A stretch of 64,000 bases of DNA from Nephrocerus scutellatus. Lineage: Eukaryota > Arthropoda > Insecta > Diptera > Pipunculidae. The notes under the pieces are model-generated. The model searched no databases. It saw nothing but the letters and a program-made list of their open reading frames with translations, and was not told the origin of the DNA. Below are positions 1 through 11,160 of this stretch, one piece after another. The position numbers and the translations under genes were made by a program. Every line of letters starts with the position of its first letter. The stretch's first letter is position 1. The DNA lies in contig OX352762.1 of the NCBI GenBank assembly GCA_947095585.1, positions 43,822,018 through 43,886,017 of the forward strand, written 5' to 3'.

Positions 1-470
1 CATATGATGTGCTAACCCCGTGCATTTCTTGATTGGAGAGACATTTACTAGAATTCCCGAACCATATATAAGCCACATCAATTCAAAAGGGGCAAAATAT
101 ACACAACCAAGTGCAAGAGTTCTGGAGATCGTGCTCGTGGTTTGAGTACCCTAAATCAACGTCATAAATGGCAAACTTAAAAAGAAAATGTATTCATCAA
201 TCAATTGGTATTAATTAAAGATGAGAACATTCCACAATCTCACTGGATTATTGGACGAATTCAACAAATCCACAGCGGTAATGATGGCCAGATACGAGTC
301 GCTACAGTAAAAACGATTCGAGGTTTCACGAGAAGGCCCTTTTTAAAATTAATACCCCTACCGATCGACGATCACAACCCAAACAACACTGCTGAATAAT
401 CAAACATCACTGAATATAATATATACAGACAAAAGTAAACAACCGATCGAAATAAAAATTACGCAGAAAA
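1..470 (+). pseudogene. BEL-A 3' fragment: end of pol (integrase C-terminal DUF5641-type domain)
   Basis: The first 170 bases translate in broken frames to the end of a BEL/Pao integrase and are closely similar to 19800-19990. An open stretch at 205-399 (64 aa) contains SHWIIGRIQQIHSGNDG, the hallmark of the DUF5641 domain that ends BEL/Pao polyproteins, and stops at 397-399. The tail after the stop (400-470) recurs at 13370-13440 and 32100-32160. The fragment starts at the window edge, so more of the element may lie upstream. It is a dead 3' remnant of the family called BEL-A here. Confidence 0.8.
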
Positions 471-897
471 CTATTTTACTGATGCTGATGTCAAACAGTT
501 TGATTCTCATATACTACAAGTGGAAAAACTTTTTGCCATGCGATTGGGAATCGAAAATGATTAAATTTCATTTTCAGTTGTTTTTCTATGTAGCAACCCT
601 TCTTTTTCACACTCATGAAAAATCAGACGTTGGTTAGTTCGTCAGTTTCATAATGGTTAGCTTGCGAACGAAGCACATTTTTAACCTGTTTTTTTACGAA
701 CCAGTTCAGTGAACGAATGACCAAGTCGTTCCTTTTTAACCGATTCTTTGGCGAACCGGTTCAGTGAACGAATGAGCATGTCGTTCCTTTTTAACCTGAT
801 ATTTTCGGTCATTTCGATATTTTGAGTGATCAGGTTAAAAAGATTTGGTTAGATCTATTTCGCCCATCACTAGTTCGCAGTGATGTGTAGGAAACAG
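471..897 (+). repeat. Module M, left part (55-bp GAACGAAT-type direct repeats)
   Basis: Non-coding repeat shared with 13441-14070 and 39370-40312. It holds two adjacent copies of a 55-bp unit beginning near 697 and 752, with core GTTCAGTGAACGAATGA and GTCGTTCCTTTTTAACC. It ends with an inverted repeat CATCAC...GTGATG. BEL-B is inserted at 898; the module resumes at 10199 after a duplicated AACAG. The family is not recognised. It always follows a BEL-A 3' end where that junction can be read, so it could be part of BEL-A (LTR or trailing region) or an independent element. Confidence 0.7.
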
Positions 898-1010
898 CGT
901 TTTAGCACACCACAAACTAAACACTTAAAGCTACTTGTCTATAAATTAAATTTCAAACTGTGTCGCAAGGAACATAAAATTGATTCAGATCAAACCCTTT
1001 TTGCTCAGCA
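898..1010 (+). repeat. BEL-B 5' LTR, first part
   Basis: Matches the beginning of the 3' LTR (9770-9880), including AAACACTTAAAGCTACTT and the run GTGTCGCAAGGAACATAAAA. The starting TG of the 3' LTR reads CG here. The match ends at TTTTTGCT, where LINE-J0 begins. Confidence 0.85.
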
Positions 1011-3660
1011 AACGACCATACCGAGGCAATCATAAACGCCTACCACGCAAGTTCCCCTATAATTCGCATCAGGTGCACCAGGGACGTTCCATGGTGGAAT
1101 CACGACCTCGAGGCTAAGCGAAGAGATGTTCGTAAACTCTTTAACAAAGCCAAGCGTACACACACCTGGACGGCCTATAAAACTGCCCTAACCAGATACA
1201 ACGTGGCTTTAAGGGACAGCAAAAGGAAAAGCTGGAGAGAGTTTTACGAAAGCATCGACACACTGCCAACAGCTTGTCGACTACACAAAGCCCTCTCACT
1301 TGACCACAACAATCCAATTGGTTCGGTAAAAAAACCAAACGGTGAACTTACATCCTCTAGACAAGAAACTCTTGAGTGTCTGGTTAAGAGTCATTTTCTC
1401 AAGTGCATCATACTAGATAATCAAGAAGTATACGAGGATATAAACATGCACCCACACCTTATCTCAACTGAAGCCTATAAACGCTCAGCCAGCATTTTCC
1501 CACCAGAAAGCATGGAGAGATGTACGGGTTCTGTTCTTACCAAAAGGAGGAAAGAAATCCCCCGAGGATACTAGGTCGTATAGACCTATCAGCCTTACAT
1601 CCTTCATCCTAAAGTCTATGGAGAAAATAATAGGCCATTACGTAAGGTCGAATGTGCTCCAACGAATTCCCTTGAATACCAGCCAACACGCATACCAGAC
1701 TGGTAAATCGACGGAAACAGCACTACATGAGCTGACAACTGAAATCGAAGACACGCTTCGAAGCAAGGAAATGTTATTATGCGCCTTCATCGACATACAA
1801 GGCGCTTTTGACAACACTAGCTTCGAAGTAATTCAAACACAATCTAGATCAAGGGGCATCGACTCCTCTACCATAGGATGGGTCATGAGCATGCTAAGAA
1901 GCAGGAAGATTCAAGCCTCACTCGGCGAGGAAAGCATCACAATAGCGGCAACCAGAGGCTGTCCACAAGGTGGTGTCCTATCGCCCCTTCTGTGGCTATT
2001 AGTGATGGATCAGCTGCTCGCCAGGCTGGAAAACAACGGCCTAACTAATATTAGATAACAGATCGCATGCAAATTGCTCTCAAACAACTCAAAGACTGGT
2101 GCAAAGAGGTTGGACTAAGCGTCAATCCTGACAAGATAGTTTGCACCCACCTGCATTCACCGAAAGACAAAAAGTAACGCTATCAGCAATACAATTCCAA
2201 GGCAAAACCCTTCAATTAATGCCAGAAGCCAAATATTTAGGGGTCGTGTTTGACAAAAAACTAACACGGAGCCCCCACATATCATATATCACAAACAAAG
2301 CTAATAAAGCTTACTTTACCTGTCAACGTATGTTTGGCAAAACGTGGGGAATAAACCCGCAAATTACCCTTTGGCTGTACCAAAGCATAATCAGACCCAG
2401 GAACACATACGCGGCCCTGGTTTGGTCCAACAGAGCAATCAACGACATGCTCAAAACTGAACAAAATACAAAGACTAATATGTCTTAGTGCAACGGGTGC
2501 AGTTAAGAGCTGCCCAACGGCAGCTCTGAAAAAACTTCTAGGACTTCCTCCCCTGCACATACATATCAAAAGCGAGGCTGTATCAAGAGCCACAAAATTA
2601 AAAATTCTCAAACAAATAAAGACAAACAAACCAAACCAAACCAGGACAGGATCATAACCAAAATAGACTTGGAATATGTAACTGTCCAACCATCAGACCT
2701 AATGATAAAAACTACTAATTTCAAAAGGAATTTTTCGATTAAAATACCCGATCGGAATCAAGTTGAAAATATCATAAGTAACATTCCAAATCATGCATCC
2801 ATCTGGTATACAGAAGGATCAAAAACAAACACAGGAACCGGAGCAGAAGTATTCGGACCCAGAATCACCCTACGAATACCCCTAGGTAGATCTCCAACAG
2901 TATTCCAGGCAGAAACTATAGCAATAGAAGCCTGCGTCCTGGAATGTACTAAAAGAAAGTACAGAAGAACCGAGATCTATGTGATCTCAGACAGTCAAGC
3001 AGCATTGCTAGCATTAAAAGGTCCAGTCTTTTACTCTAAAACAATGTGGAGCTGTTTCCGCCACTTAGAAGAACTGGCCAAAAACAACAAAATCACACTT
3101 ATGTGGTCTCCCGGACACTCAGGCATATCAGAAAACGAAGCAGCAGACCTATGTGCAAGAGAAGGCGCAGAAGGAATTTTCACTGACCCAGAACCCAGCG
3201 TTGCCTATTCCAAATGCCATATTAACAGAAAAATTAAAGAGTGGGAAAACGCTACTATCGAAGCGGAATGGAATTCTTCGTCTGGGATGAGACAAGCCAA
3301 GAAGCTCCTAAACTACAACATTAGTCATATGGACAGGGCCATCAAACTGGACCGCCATACACTAAGAACACTAATCTGGTATATGACAGGACATGGCCCA
3401 TTCCATGACCATCTTTTGAAAATGGGCAAATCCCAATCGGACCGCTGCCGATTCTGTAACGAGGCAAGGAAACGTCAGAGCATATACTCTTCGTATGCGT
3501 AGCCCTCACCCAGAAAAGAATAAAACATCTCAAGGCCTATACAGTTCCATGGCCGAATGCAAGACCAATCGCATTATCAGATGTGGTGGCATTCACGAAG
3601 GAACTGAGCAGTCGCATAATGTTGTAAAACGTCAGGGACGCACAATAGACCTAAAGGTCG
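1011..3660 (+). mobile_element. LINE-J0: 5'-truncated LOA-like LINE inside the BEL-B LTR; ORF2 pseudogene
   Basis: Starts in the linker before the reverse transcriptase, at a sequence also found at 24801 in LINE-J1, and runs through RT and RNase H. Frames: 1203-1574, 1618-2058 (RT with FIDIQGAFDN and GCPQGGVLSPLLW), 2141-2488 (after loss of the YADD segment, but with the YLGVVFDKKL box kept) and 2669-3502 (RNase H with WYTEGSKTN, ISDSQAALLAL and WSPGHSG). A deletion near 1490 removes about 60 residues ahead of the RT core. The 3' end stops at CAATAGACCTAAAGGTCGCA and lacks the AACAT-repeat tail seen in J1 and J3. About 30 bp of LTR are also missing at this junction, so a deletion there is likely. 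It is older and more diverged than J1-J3. Confidence 0.85.
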
Positions 3661-3929
3661 CAAAAGGGTGACGGCGAATTGAGATCGACCACACCGATAG
3701 CAATTCTTTTTGCAATTTCATCAACGAGACAGTCCGCAAAAAAAACTAGTTCATACTTGCTCAGTTGTACATTATCACAAACTACAGTGAATTGCATTTT
3801 TGATGTCTAAATAGTTTAATTCCAATTTATAATTTGGCAAAGTGGTATTAAAATTTATTTATAACTATAAACAAAATTAAATATAAGCATTTTCATTTGG
3901 TACAACATTTATACAGACCGCACAAAACA
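3661..3929 (+). repeat. BEL-B 5' LTR, second part
   Basis: Matches 9911-10193 of the 3' LTR, with a few substitutions and one short indel, up to the shared end CGCACAAAACA. Together with 898-1010 it accounts for nearly the whole 424-bp LTR; only about 30 bp at the LINE-J0 junction are missing. Confidence 0.88.
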
Positions 3930-3955
3930 TTTATTGGTCCTTTCGAGCCAGATAA
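3930..3955 (+). other. BEL-B primer-binding-site region
   Basis: Four bases after the 5' LTR is TGGTCCTTTCGAGCCAGAT, in the expected position for a tRNA primer-binding site and beginning with TGG. I do not assign the tRNA. Confidence 0.55.
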
Positions 3956-4151
3956 TTCTGCATCAGCTCTGGCATATTGCATCAAATTAATTAAAAAAAT
4001 CAAAAAAATACGGATAGCTGTAATTGAAGACCTAAAATCAGTTAAGTACACATTTTTATTTAATTTGCGAATTTCTTGAGTTTTATTGCGACCACAAGTG
4101 AGTAAATTCAATCAATATGGTTCTAAATCGAATAGTTTCCATAATTAAAAT

Positions 4152-5565
4152 TTGAGAACAATCAAAATGGAGGCTCTTGTCAAACGAGGCAGTATTATTA
4201 AAGGTTTATTAACAAAGTTAGTTAAATTTGCTAACACTGTTTCTGCCCAAGCATGTGAGGAAGAGGTTAAGGAACGTATAAAACACACGAAAGAATTACT
4301 AGAAGCGTTTACTGCTATTGAAAATGAAATGTTCGAAAGAGATAACTCGGCGCAATCTGATGCGAGCGAAATCGAGGAACAATATTACCGCGTTATAGCG
4401 AAACTAAACACGTGGTTAAGAGATTACTCGATTTCTACTAAAGTCCGGTTAGGTGAATCTACTATAAACGTTACTCAAGGTTCAATAAATAGAGAAATAA
4501 AATTACCTAGGCTTAATATACCGAATTTTTCTGGCGATTATCGCGATTGGTAAAGTTTTTTAGACCTCTTTGATACTACCGTTCACAAAAATACGTCTTT
4601 ATCACCTGCTCAGAAGCTCCAATATTTAAAGGGCCTCTTGAAGGGGGATGCCAGCAATTTATTGAGGGACTTCTCAATCACTGAAGCCAACTATATTGAG
4701 GCGTATCAGAAATTGTGTAAGCGATATGATCGAAAAAGTGTTACAGCTAACGAATTCATTAAATTATTTATTGTTCAACCAAAAATCTACCAAGCAAATA
4801 CTACCAATATCCGCAAGCTTCTTGATGTATCCGATGAAGCCACTCGAGGTTAACAAAGCGCTTGGTACACAAGCTAAATCCAAGGATGTTTGACTAATTT
4901 ACCTTTTTCTGAATAAGCTTGATGATGACTCCAAACAACTATGGAAACGAATAACAACAGAGGATAAATTTCCTACATTGCAAATATTTTACGAATTTTT
5001 GGCACAACGTTCAGATGAAATTGAAGGCTTAAAGTCACATACTAGAATTGCTTAAATTCAGCCCATCTACGAATGTCGAAACAAGGGGAGATGCCGTATT
5101 TGCCGCAGAAAACACCATTCACTCTTACACCATCAACCATCAAATGAACAATCTACAAGCAACGCACATTCAGTAGAGAGCAGAGAACCAGAGCAACCAC
5201 TTACCAAAGTCAACCCATCAGCATAAACAAACTATCTATCAAGGGATAAAGCTTATACAAATCTCAGCGTGAATGTTTACCAAGCTCCTAGTTCATCACA
5301 TTGCACTTTATTACCAACAGCGTTAATTAGAATTAAAGATATGTAATACTGGTAATTGGCAATTGTGCAGAGCTCTTCTTGATTCAGGATCCCAAATGTC
5401 TCTCGCTTCCGAAGCTTCAATACAGCGCCTGCATCTTCCTCGAACAAATGCCCGTGTCACTATTTCCGGAATAGGACAAACCAAATCGGGAACATCTAGG
5501 GGCAAGGTCAATCTATTGATATCATCCCGTTTGAACTCCCATGTTGAATATTGAATGTCTAATTA
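4152..5565 (+). pseudogene. BEL-B gag and retropepsin-like protease, degraded
   Basis: Gag opens with ATG at 4168 in the frame starting 4152 (MEALVKRGS...) and reads through a helical N-terminal region to IPNFSGDYRDW near 4550, the start of a DUF1759-type gag domain, where a TAA stops it. The domain continues in other frames at 4638-4900 (LLRDFSITEANYIEAYQKL). A zinc-knuckle-like Cys/His remnant lies near 5070-5150. At 5363-5554 is RALLDSGSQMSLAS, the DSGS motif of the DUF1758 aspartic protease of BEL elements, ending in a stop. No single frame spans the region, so no functional protein is made. Confidence 0.8.
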
Positions 5566-5614
5566 TACCTAAAATAACAACTCACCAACACGTTTCGATT
5601 GTTGATGATGATCT

Positions 5615-5950
5615 TTGGGACCAAGCAATTTTAACCAACCCGAAAAAATCAATCTTTTGATAGGAAGCGATCACTTTTTCAGTTTATTGACCAGAGGAAA
5701 TATAACCGGAGAGAGAAAGGGGCTAGTTGCACAAAGTACTCTCTTTGGTTGGATTATTGGCGGCCCATTGACCACTGACAACCGAAACACAACCAATACC
5801 ATCGGTCTACATTGTGCAGTGGATATAGATAACACCTTGAGAAAGTTCTGGGAGATCGAAGAAGCTCCTTCAACAAATCAAGAAGAATAAACCGAAGAAG
5901 AAATATCGTGCGAAAATCATTTCACCAAACATTCCATTCGTTCCGATCAA
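5615..5950 (+). pseudogene. BEL-B pol, protease-RT linker
   Basis: A 91-aa frame with NLLIGSDHFFSLL and STLFGWIIGGPL, characteristic of the stretch between protease and reverse transcriptase (Peptidase_A17 region) in BEL polyproteins. It stops at 5888-5890 and is cut off by the palindromic insertion at 5965. Confidence 0.75.
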
Positions 5951-5964
5951 GGACAATTCATATA

Positions 5965-6077
5965 GGGTGTTTTTTTGGGAGGTTTGTTTTTCCGATAGAT
6001 GTCATTTTATTTTATGACAGTTGTTTTGACAGCTCAAAGTGGCATTTCTACTCAGTATTGTTTGGCAAATCATTATG

Positions 6078-6112
<35 letters not shown>

Positions 6113-6610
6113 ACATTTGTGAAAAATAGTCGTGGTAGCCATATGCCAGAAATTGTGTTTAAATGTTAAATGCCAAAAAATTATCTACCAAATAAAAAAA
6201 AATTTTGGTCATTTCATAATTTTATATGTGTTTTATTCAAAAAAAAAATCGGCAACCTCTTAAAAAAACACCCGTTAGATATAGAAAAAAACACGTTATA
6301 TCTAACGGGTGTTTTTTTAAGAGGTTGCCGATTTTTTTTTTGAATAAAACACATATAAAATTATGAAATGACCAAAATTTTTTTTTATTTGGTAGATAAT
6401 TTTTTGGCATTTAACATTTAAACACAATTTCTGGCATATGGCTACCACGACTATTTTTCACAAATGTCATTTTTTTTTTTTTTTTTTTTTTTTTTTTCAT
6501 AATGATTTGCCAAACAATACTGAGTAGAAATGCCACTTTGAGCTGTCAAAACAACTGTCATAAAATAAAACGACATCTATCGGAAAAACAAACCTCCCAA
6601 AAAAACACCC
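5965..6610. mobile_element. Palindromic pair of about 305-bp MITE-like elements
   Basis: Two copies of one sequence lie head to head: 5965-6273 and, reverse-complemented, 6307-6610. Each begins and ends with GGGTGTTTTTTT or its complement, an imperfect terminal inverted repeat (GGGAGGTT at one end, AAGAGGTTGCCGA at the other). Even the spacer is nearly palindromic (GTTAGATATA ... TATATCTAAC), leaving a loop of only about 12 bases. Each copy contains an A- or T-run of about 30. TA dinucleotides flank it, which would suit a Tc1/mariner-type insertion, but no transposase is present. It interrupts BEL-B pol. The family is unidentified. Confidence 0.8.
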
Positions 6611-7850
6611 GTTAGTAAAGCTACCATTCAAACCAAATCACCAAGAGTTAAGCAACACTCTGAAAGGGGCGATTCGAAGACTACAAGCTGTTGAAAGGAA
6701 ATTTAACCGAGACACTAAATTCAAAACCGACTACCAAACTTTCATGGAAGAGTACTTGTATCTCAATCACATGGAGAAAATACCACCCGAAGAAGTTCAT
6801 CTATCAAAGGGAGTGTGTTATCTTCCACATCATGGCGTAGTGAGAGAATCCAGTTCAACGACGAAATTGAGAGTTGTTTTCGATGCTTCCCTTAAATCAC
6901 AACCCGGAAGCTCTCTAAAAGAATCGATCATGGTGAGGCCAACCATCTATAAACCACTTACTGCTATTTTAATTCGATTTCGCATGTATAAGTTTGTATT
7001 TACAGCGGACATAGATAAAATGTTCCGACAAATAACTTTGCATCCTGATGATAGACACTACCACCGAATAGTATGGCGATCTACTCCAACGGATCAACCA
7101 ACGCATTATCGATTACGTACTGTCACCTACGGGACAGATTCTGCACCATATCTAGCTACGAAAGCACTGCAAGTCATTGGTAATAGTGTGTTACAAACAA
7201 ATCCAGTGATTGCGGAGAAAATATTACACGATTTTTATGTGGACGATTTGATGTCAGAGACACACAATTTAAAGGACGCTCAAAAAATTAGTGGTGACAT
7301 ATCAACGCTGTTGAAATCATATGGCTTTAATCTTCGTATGTGGTCATCCAATCATCAAGAGATATTAGCAGATATTCCTAATGAAAGTAAACAGCAAATA
7401 CCAATTAATATTGAAAACACAGATTCCACTACTAGCCTCAAACTGCTTGGTATACAATGGAATCCCTCATTGGATTTAGTTCAGTTCAATGTAGCGTCGA
7501 TAAGCAACTCTATAGGATCCAAACGTGAAGTACTGTCACAATCAGCTAGAATATTTGACCCGTTAGGCTGGTTAGCACCATCTATAATAATGATGAAAAT
7601 ATTATTTCAGAGTTTGTGGTTATTAAAATTAGATTGGGACTACGACCTACCACACAGAGAAGCAGTTATGTGGAAAACCATCAAAGACGAGTTTCCAGAA
7701 TTGGAAAAAATTAGAATTCCACGGTGGCACATGACTAGAGAAACGGAATTCGAACTGCATGGCTTCAGTGATGCCTCTGAAATGGCATATTCCGCAATGA
7801 TATATTGCAGGAGCATTGAGGAGAACGGTGAGGTTAAAGTCAGTTTATAA
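6611..7850 (+). pseudogene. BEL-B reverse transcriptase
   Basis: The longest open stretch is 6744-7850 (368 aa). It contains KLRVVFDASLKS, FTADIDKMFRQITLHPDD (first catalytic Asp region), TVTYGTDSAPYLA and FYVDDLMSE, the YVDD catalytic box of BEL reverse transcriptases, then GFSDASEMAYSAMIY at the start of the RNase H-like region. It ends at a TAA at 7848-7850. Upstream, 6615-6743 continues pol in frame (SNTLKGAIRRLQAVERKF). The RT core looks intact, but the flanking frames are broken. Confidence 0.88.
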
Positions 7851-9536
7851 AACGTAAACGTAAACAGTAAAACGGTTATTGAATCACTAAAATTACCAAA
7901 CATCAATATTACCATGTGGACCGTTCAAAAGGTCGTATTGGATTGGCTTTCATCTCCTCCAAGGAGATGGAGCACGTTCGTGGCAAACCACACATCATAA
8001 ATACTGTCATAATATTCTAGAAACCATTGAAGATACGTCGATTCACCAACAAACCCAGCAGATTGCGCATCTCGAGGTTTGATGCCGTCCAAGCTTATAA
8101 ACTTCAATCTTTGGTGGGTTGGACCTACATAGTTGAGTCAAGAAGAAGCACAATGGCCACAACAGTAGCATACGAAACTCGACGAAATGATACCGGAGGA
8201 AAAGAAACTCACTGTGACATCCGCAATTGCTACGAAAACTCAAGAAATTTGCCTTTTAAATCAGATAGTAGCTAGAATATCATCATTCGAAAAAATTGTT
8301 CGAGTTTTGGCATGGGTACAGAGATATGTTCAGCGGACCAAACAACGAGTCAAATCAAGTTCAGTCCTAATAAAACTACTTACAGTAGACGAACTAGCCA
8401 TAAGTCTTTGTACTATCATCAAATGGATACAAGGTGATCATTTCTCAGTTGATATTTGTTCATTAAAATTAAAGCAACAAGTCCCGAAATCGAAAAAAAT
8501 TTCCAGCCTGAACCCATTTCTTGACGATGAAGGTCTCTTTAGTCGGAGTCGGAGGTTGCACTGAAAACTCACAAGCAGCCTTTGAAGTAAAACATCCGTT
8601 AATATTACCAAAATGTGATGTGACCATTTTAATAGTGAAAAGCTTACATAATAAACATCATCATGCCGGCACCTCCTTATTGATGAGTATACTTCGACAA
8701 ACATATTTCTTGATCAACAGTCGCAGAATTATCCGAGATACAGTCAAACAATGCCACACTTGTCGACGATCCAATCCAGAATCAAATTATCAAATAATAG
8801 GGAACCTACCTTTAGATCGCGTCCAACTTCAAAGTCCATTTATGAAAACTGGAGTCGATTTTGCCGGGCCAATACAAGTAAAACAAATTCATGGAAGGTC
8901 TACAAAAATATGAAAAAGTAATTTAACAATATTTATATGCATGAGTACCAAAGCTTTCCATATTGAAGTGGTATCTAATCTTACAGCAAATAATTTCATT
9001 GCGTCACTTTAACGATTCGTTTCACGCAGAGGATTGTGCACCGATATTTATTCGGACAATGGTTCGAATTTCATAGGAGCCAATAACATTCTGATTGAAA
9101 TTGTAGAATTTCTTAAAATAAATTCTAATCAAATATTTTCTTTTTTCGCTTCAGAAAATATTAAATGGCACTTTAATCCTAGCGCAGCGCCGTGATTTAG
9201 AGGACTTTTGGAAGCAGCTGTCAAGTCCTTTAAATACCACCTGAAGAGAGTCATGGGCAAAATTATATTCACGTACGAGGAAATCAATACCATGGTAACA
9301 CAGATCGAGGCAATATTAAACTCCAGGCCACTATGACTTCTATCAGACGATCAAGTTGATGCTCTAACACCTGGGCATTTTTTAATCGGGCGTCCACTTA
9401 AACAAATACCACAACCGAGTTTGCTTAATGTGAATATGTCAAAACTATCGAGATGGCAACTACTACAATCAGCGATACAACACTTCAGCCAAAGGTGGAA
9501 ATTTGAATATTTAACATCGCTGCACCAAAGAACGAA
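7851..9536 (+). pseudogene. BEL-B integrase region, multiply frameshifted
   Basis: Broken continuation of pol. 8521-8913 gives 130 aa with the integrase zinc-binding pattern (LHNKHHHAG ... VKQCHTCRRSNPES) and the start of the catalytic core (TGVDFAGPIQVK) before a TGA. The core continues in other frames: CTDIYSDNGSNFIGA near 9040-9080 and the glutamate region LEAAVKSFKYHLKR near 9210-9250. Stops occur at 8911, 9010, 9194 and elsewhere. Confidence 0.75.
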
Positions 9537-9800
9537 ATGGCAAAAAAGGGGCCAACCGTTGCATTGGGCGACGTGGTACTAGTCCGTGAAGACAATTTGC
9601 CACCAACCAGGTGGTTACTTAGCCGTATTGAACAAATTCATCCCGGAACAGATGGAGTTGTAAGAGTGGTTACACTAAGGACACCAGCTAGACATCTAAA
9701 ACGGCCTGTCTATAAACTGTGTCTACTTCCGAAAGCTGCGTTGAATGAACCGATTAAAGGCGGGCGGGATGTTTTAGCCCACCACAAGCTAAACACTTAA
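9537..9800 (+). pseudogene. BEL-B pol C-terminus (DUF5641-type domain)
   Basis: An 87-aa frame containing VALGDVVLVREDNLPPTRW and IEQIHPGTDGVVRVVTL, the standard end of BEL/Pao polyproteins. The frame runs past a purine-rich tract (AAAGGCGGGCGGGA, about 9756-9769), the likely polypurine tract, into the 3' LTR. The product would need the upstream broken frames. Confidence 0.82.
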
Positions 9801-10193
9801 AGCTACTTACCTATTAATTAAATGTCAAACTGTGTCGCAAGGAACATAAAATTGATTTAGGGTTTGACCCTTTTTGCTAAAAAGAACTCGACATTAGTTC
9901 GTATTGTCAAAAGGGTGACGACGAATTGAAATCGACCACACCGATAGCAATTTTTTTTGTAATTCCATCAACGAAACAGGACACATCAACGAGACAGTCC
10001 GCAAAAAACCGGTTCATACTTGCTCAGTTGTACATTATCACAAACTACAGCGAATTGCTTTTTTGATATCTAAATAGTTTAATTCCAATTTATAATTTGG
10101 CAAAGTGGCATTAAAATTTATTTATAACTATTAAAAAAAATTAAATATAAGCATTTTCATTTGGTACAACATTTATACAGTCCGCACAAAACA
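9770..10193 (+). repeat. BEL-B 3' LTR
   Basis: A 424-bp repeat starting TGTTTTAGCC and ending CACAAAACA, preceded by a polypurine tract and followed by the duplicated target AACAG. It matches the two pieces of the 5' LTR with scattered substitutions and small indels, so the insertion is not very recent. Confidence 0.9.
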
Positions 10194-10198
10194 AACAG

Positions 10199-10560
10199 TG
10201 TAGCGCAAACTACACAATTGATATAATGTAATTAGGTCGTGATAATGATCGTATAAGTTGAAGTAATGAATAATGAGGTTTGAAATGATGTGAATACGGA
10301 TTTTCTTATTTCGTTTATCATTATCATGATAATGACATGTTATTGAACGCATGTGGTTTGTTTTTGTAATGAAGGCATAAAAAATGCAATCAATAATATT
10401 CTGCGACTCGACACTACTCGAAAATAATTTTTGATCATTTGCGGGTCGTTCGATTCCGTTACGTGCGCAAAACTCCCGATGCTTAACAAAAACAAGACTA
10501 AAAAGAAGAAAATTATTCTTTAAATAAAAATAAATTTTAGATCGTTTTTTAGTTCGTTTT
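10199..10560 (+). repeat. Module M, right part
   Basis: Continuation of the module interrupted by BEL-B at 898. It matches 13725-14066 and 39960-40306. It contains the perfect 16-bp palindrome CATTATCATGATAATG (about 10318) and ends in GTTCGTTTTAAAAACG. No coding potential is seen. Confidence 0.7.
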
Positions 10561-11160
10561 AAAAACGAGGTATATTAAAAATGTATTTTATTTCAAATAA
10601 TTATTGTTTATAAATGGGCCCTGTTTTTTCACAGGTTTGTAATTTCGACAGGAACAATCACTTTAATCATCGCAATCACTGAAAATAACATTATGGGCGA
10701 AATCTTTAGTCATGGATATAGCCATGTTAATCCACTGTATTCCAAAATAGCCTTAACAACTGTTTTAGCCATCGATATAGGTATAAATCCAATGATACAT
10801 TTTAAATTCTACGTTTATAAATACAAAAATTGGAAAAAATCCACAATTATCTCTATCTTCGACTATAAATATAATATAAATAAAATTAAATCTATTGTTG
10901 GCCAAAGAAAAAACGCATCCAAACACCTGTGTCTTCACCAATATTTTGTAAATTTATTAATGTCTTTTTCTTTATACTTAAAAAAAATTAATTTTTTTGT
11001 AAAATGAAAAAAATGAAAAAAATAACTTTTTATTATTGTGTTGACTAATTTTGTACTGAGAATCGGCTTTTATTTCAATTTATTAAAATCAACTTGTTCT
11101 AGTCAAAAATGTTAGGTTTATTGTGCAATATTAAGTAGAACTTTGTGTGTCCTAAAAAGA
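10561..11160 (+). repeat. Module R with a 104-aa open frame
   Basis: Follows M directly, as in the other copies. It starts near ATGTATTTTATTTCAAATAA and ends near AGTAGAACTTTGTGTGTCC. A frame from 10693 to 11007 encodes MGEIFSHGYSHVNPLYS and a hydrophobic stretch (IALTTVLAIDIGI), then a lysine-rich tail. The same frame recurs at 14203-14529 (108 aa) and, closed earlier, at 41984-42196. Upstream of the ATG the frame stays open and hydrophobic (STGTITLIIAI). It could be the end of an element-encoded membrane protein; the function is unknown. Confidence 0.6.

Larger units (their letters stand above)
898..10193 (+). mobile_element. BEL-B: structurally complete, dead BEL/Pao LTR retrotransposon with nested insertions
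   Basis: The element is bounded by AACAG at 893-897 and again at 10194-10198, a 5-bp target-site duplication. The 3' LTR starts TG and ends CA (9770-10193). The 5' LTR is present in two pieces (898-1010 and 3661-3929) because LINE-J0 sits inside it. Between the LTRs lie gag, a DUF1758-like protease, reverse transcriptase, RNase H region, integrase and DUF5641 domain, all on the plus strand and all broken by stops or frameshifts. A 646-bp palindrome (5965-6610) splits the start of pol. Removing both insertions leaves about 6 kb, a normal BEL length. The family assignment is firm; the subfamily is not known. Confidence 0.9.

Noticed and set aside
5965..6610. Autonomous mariner element
   Set aside because: TA flanks and inverted ends are suggestive, but there is no transposase frame and the two halves are mirror copies of one non-coding unit.
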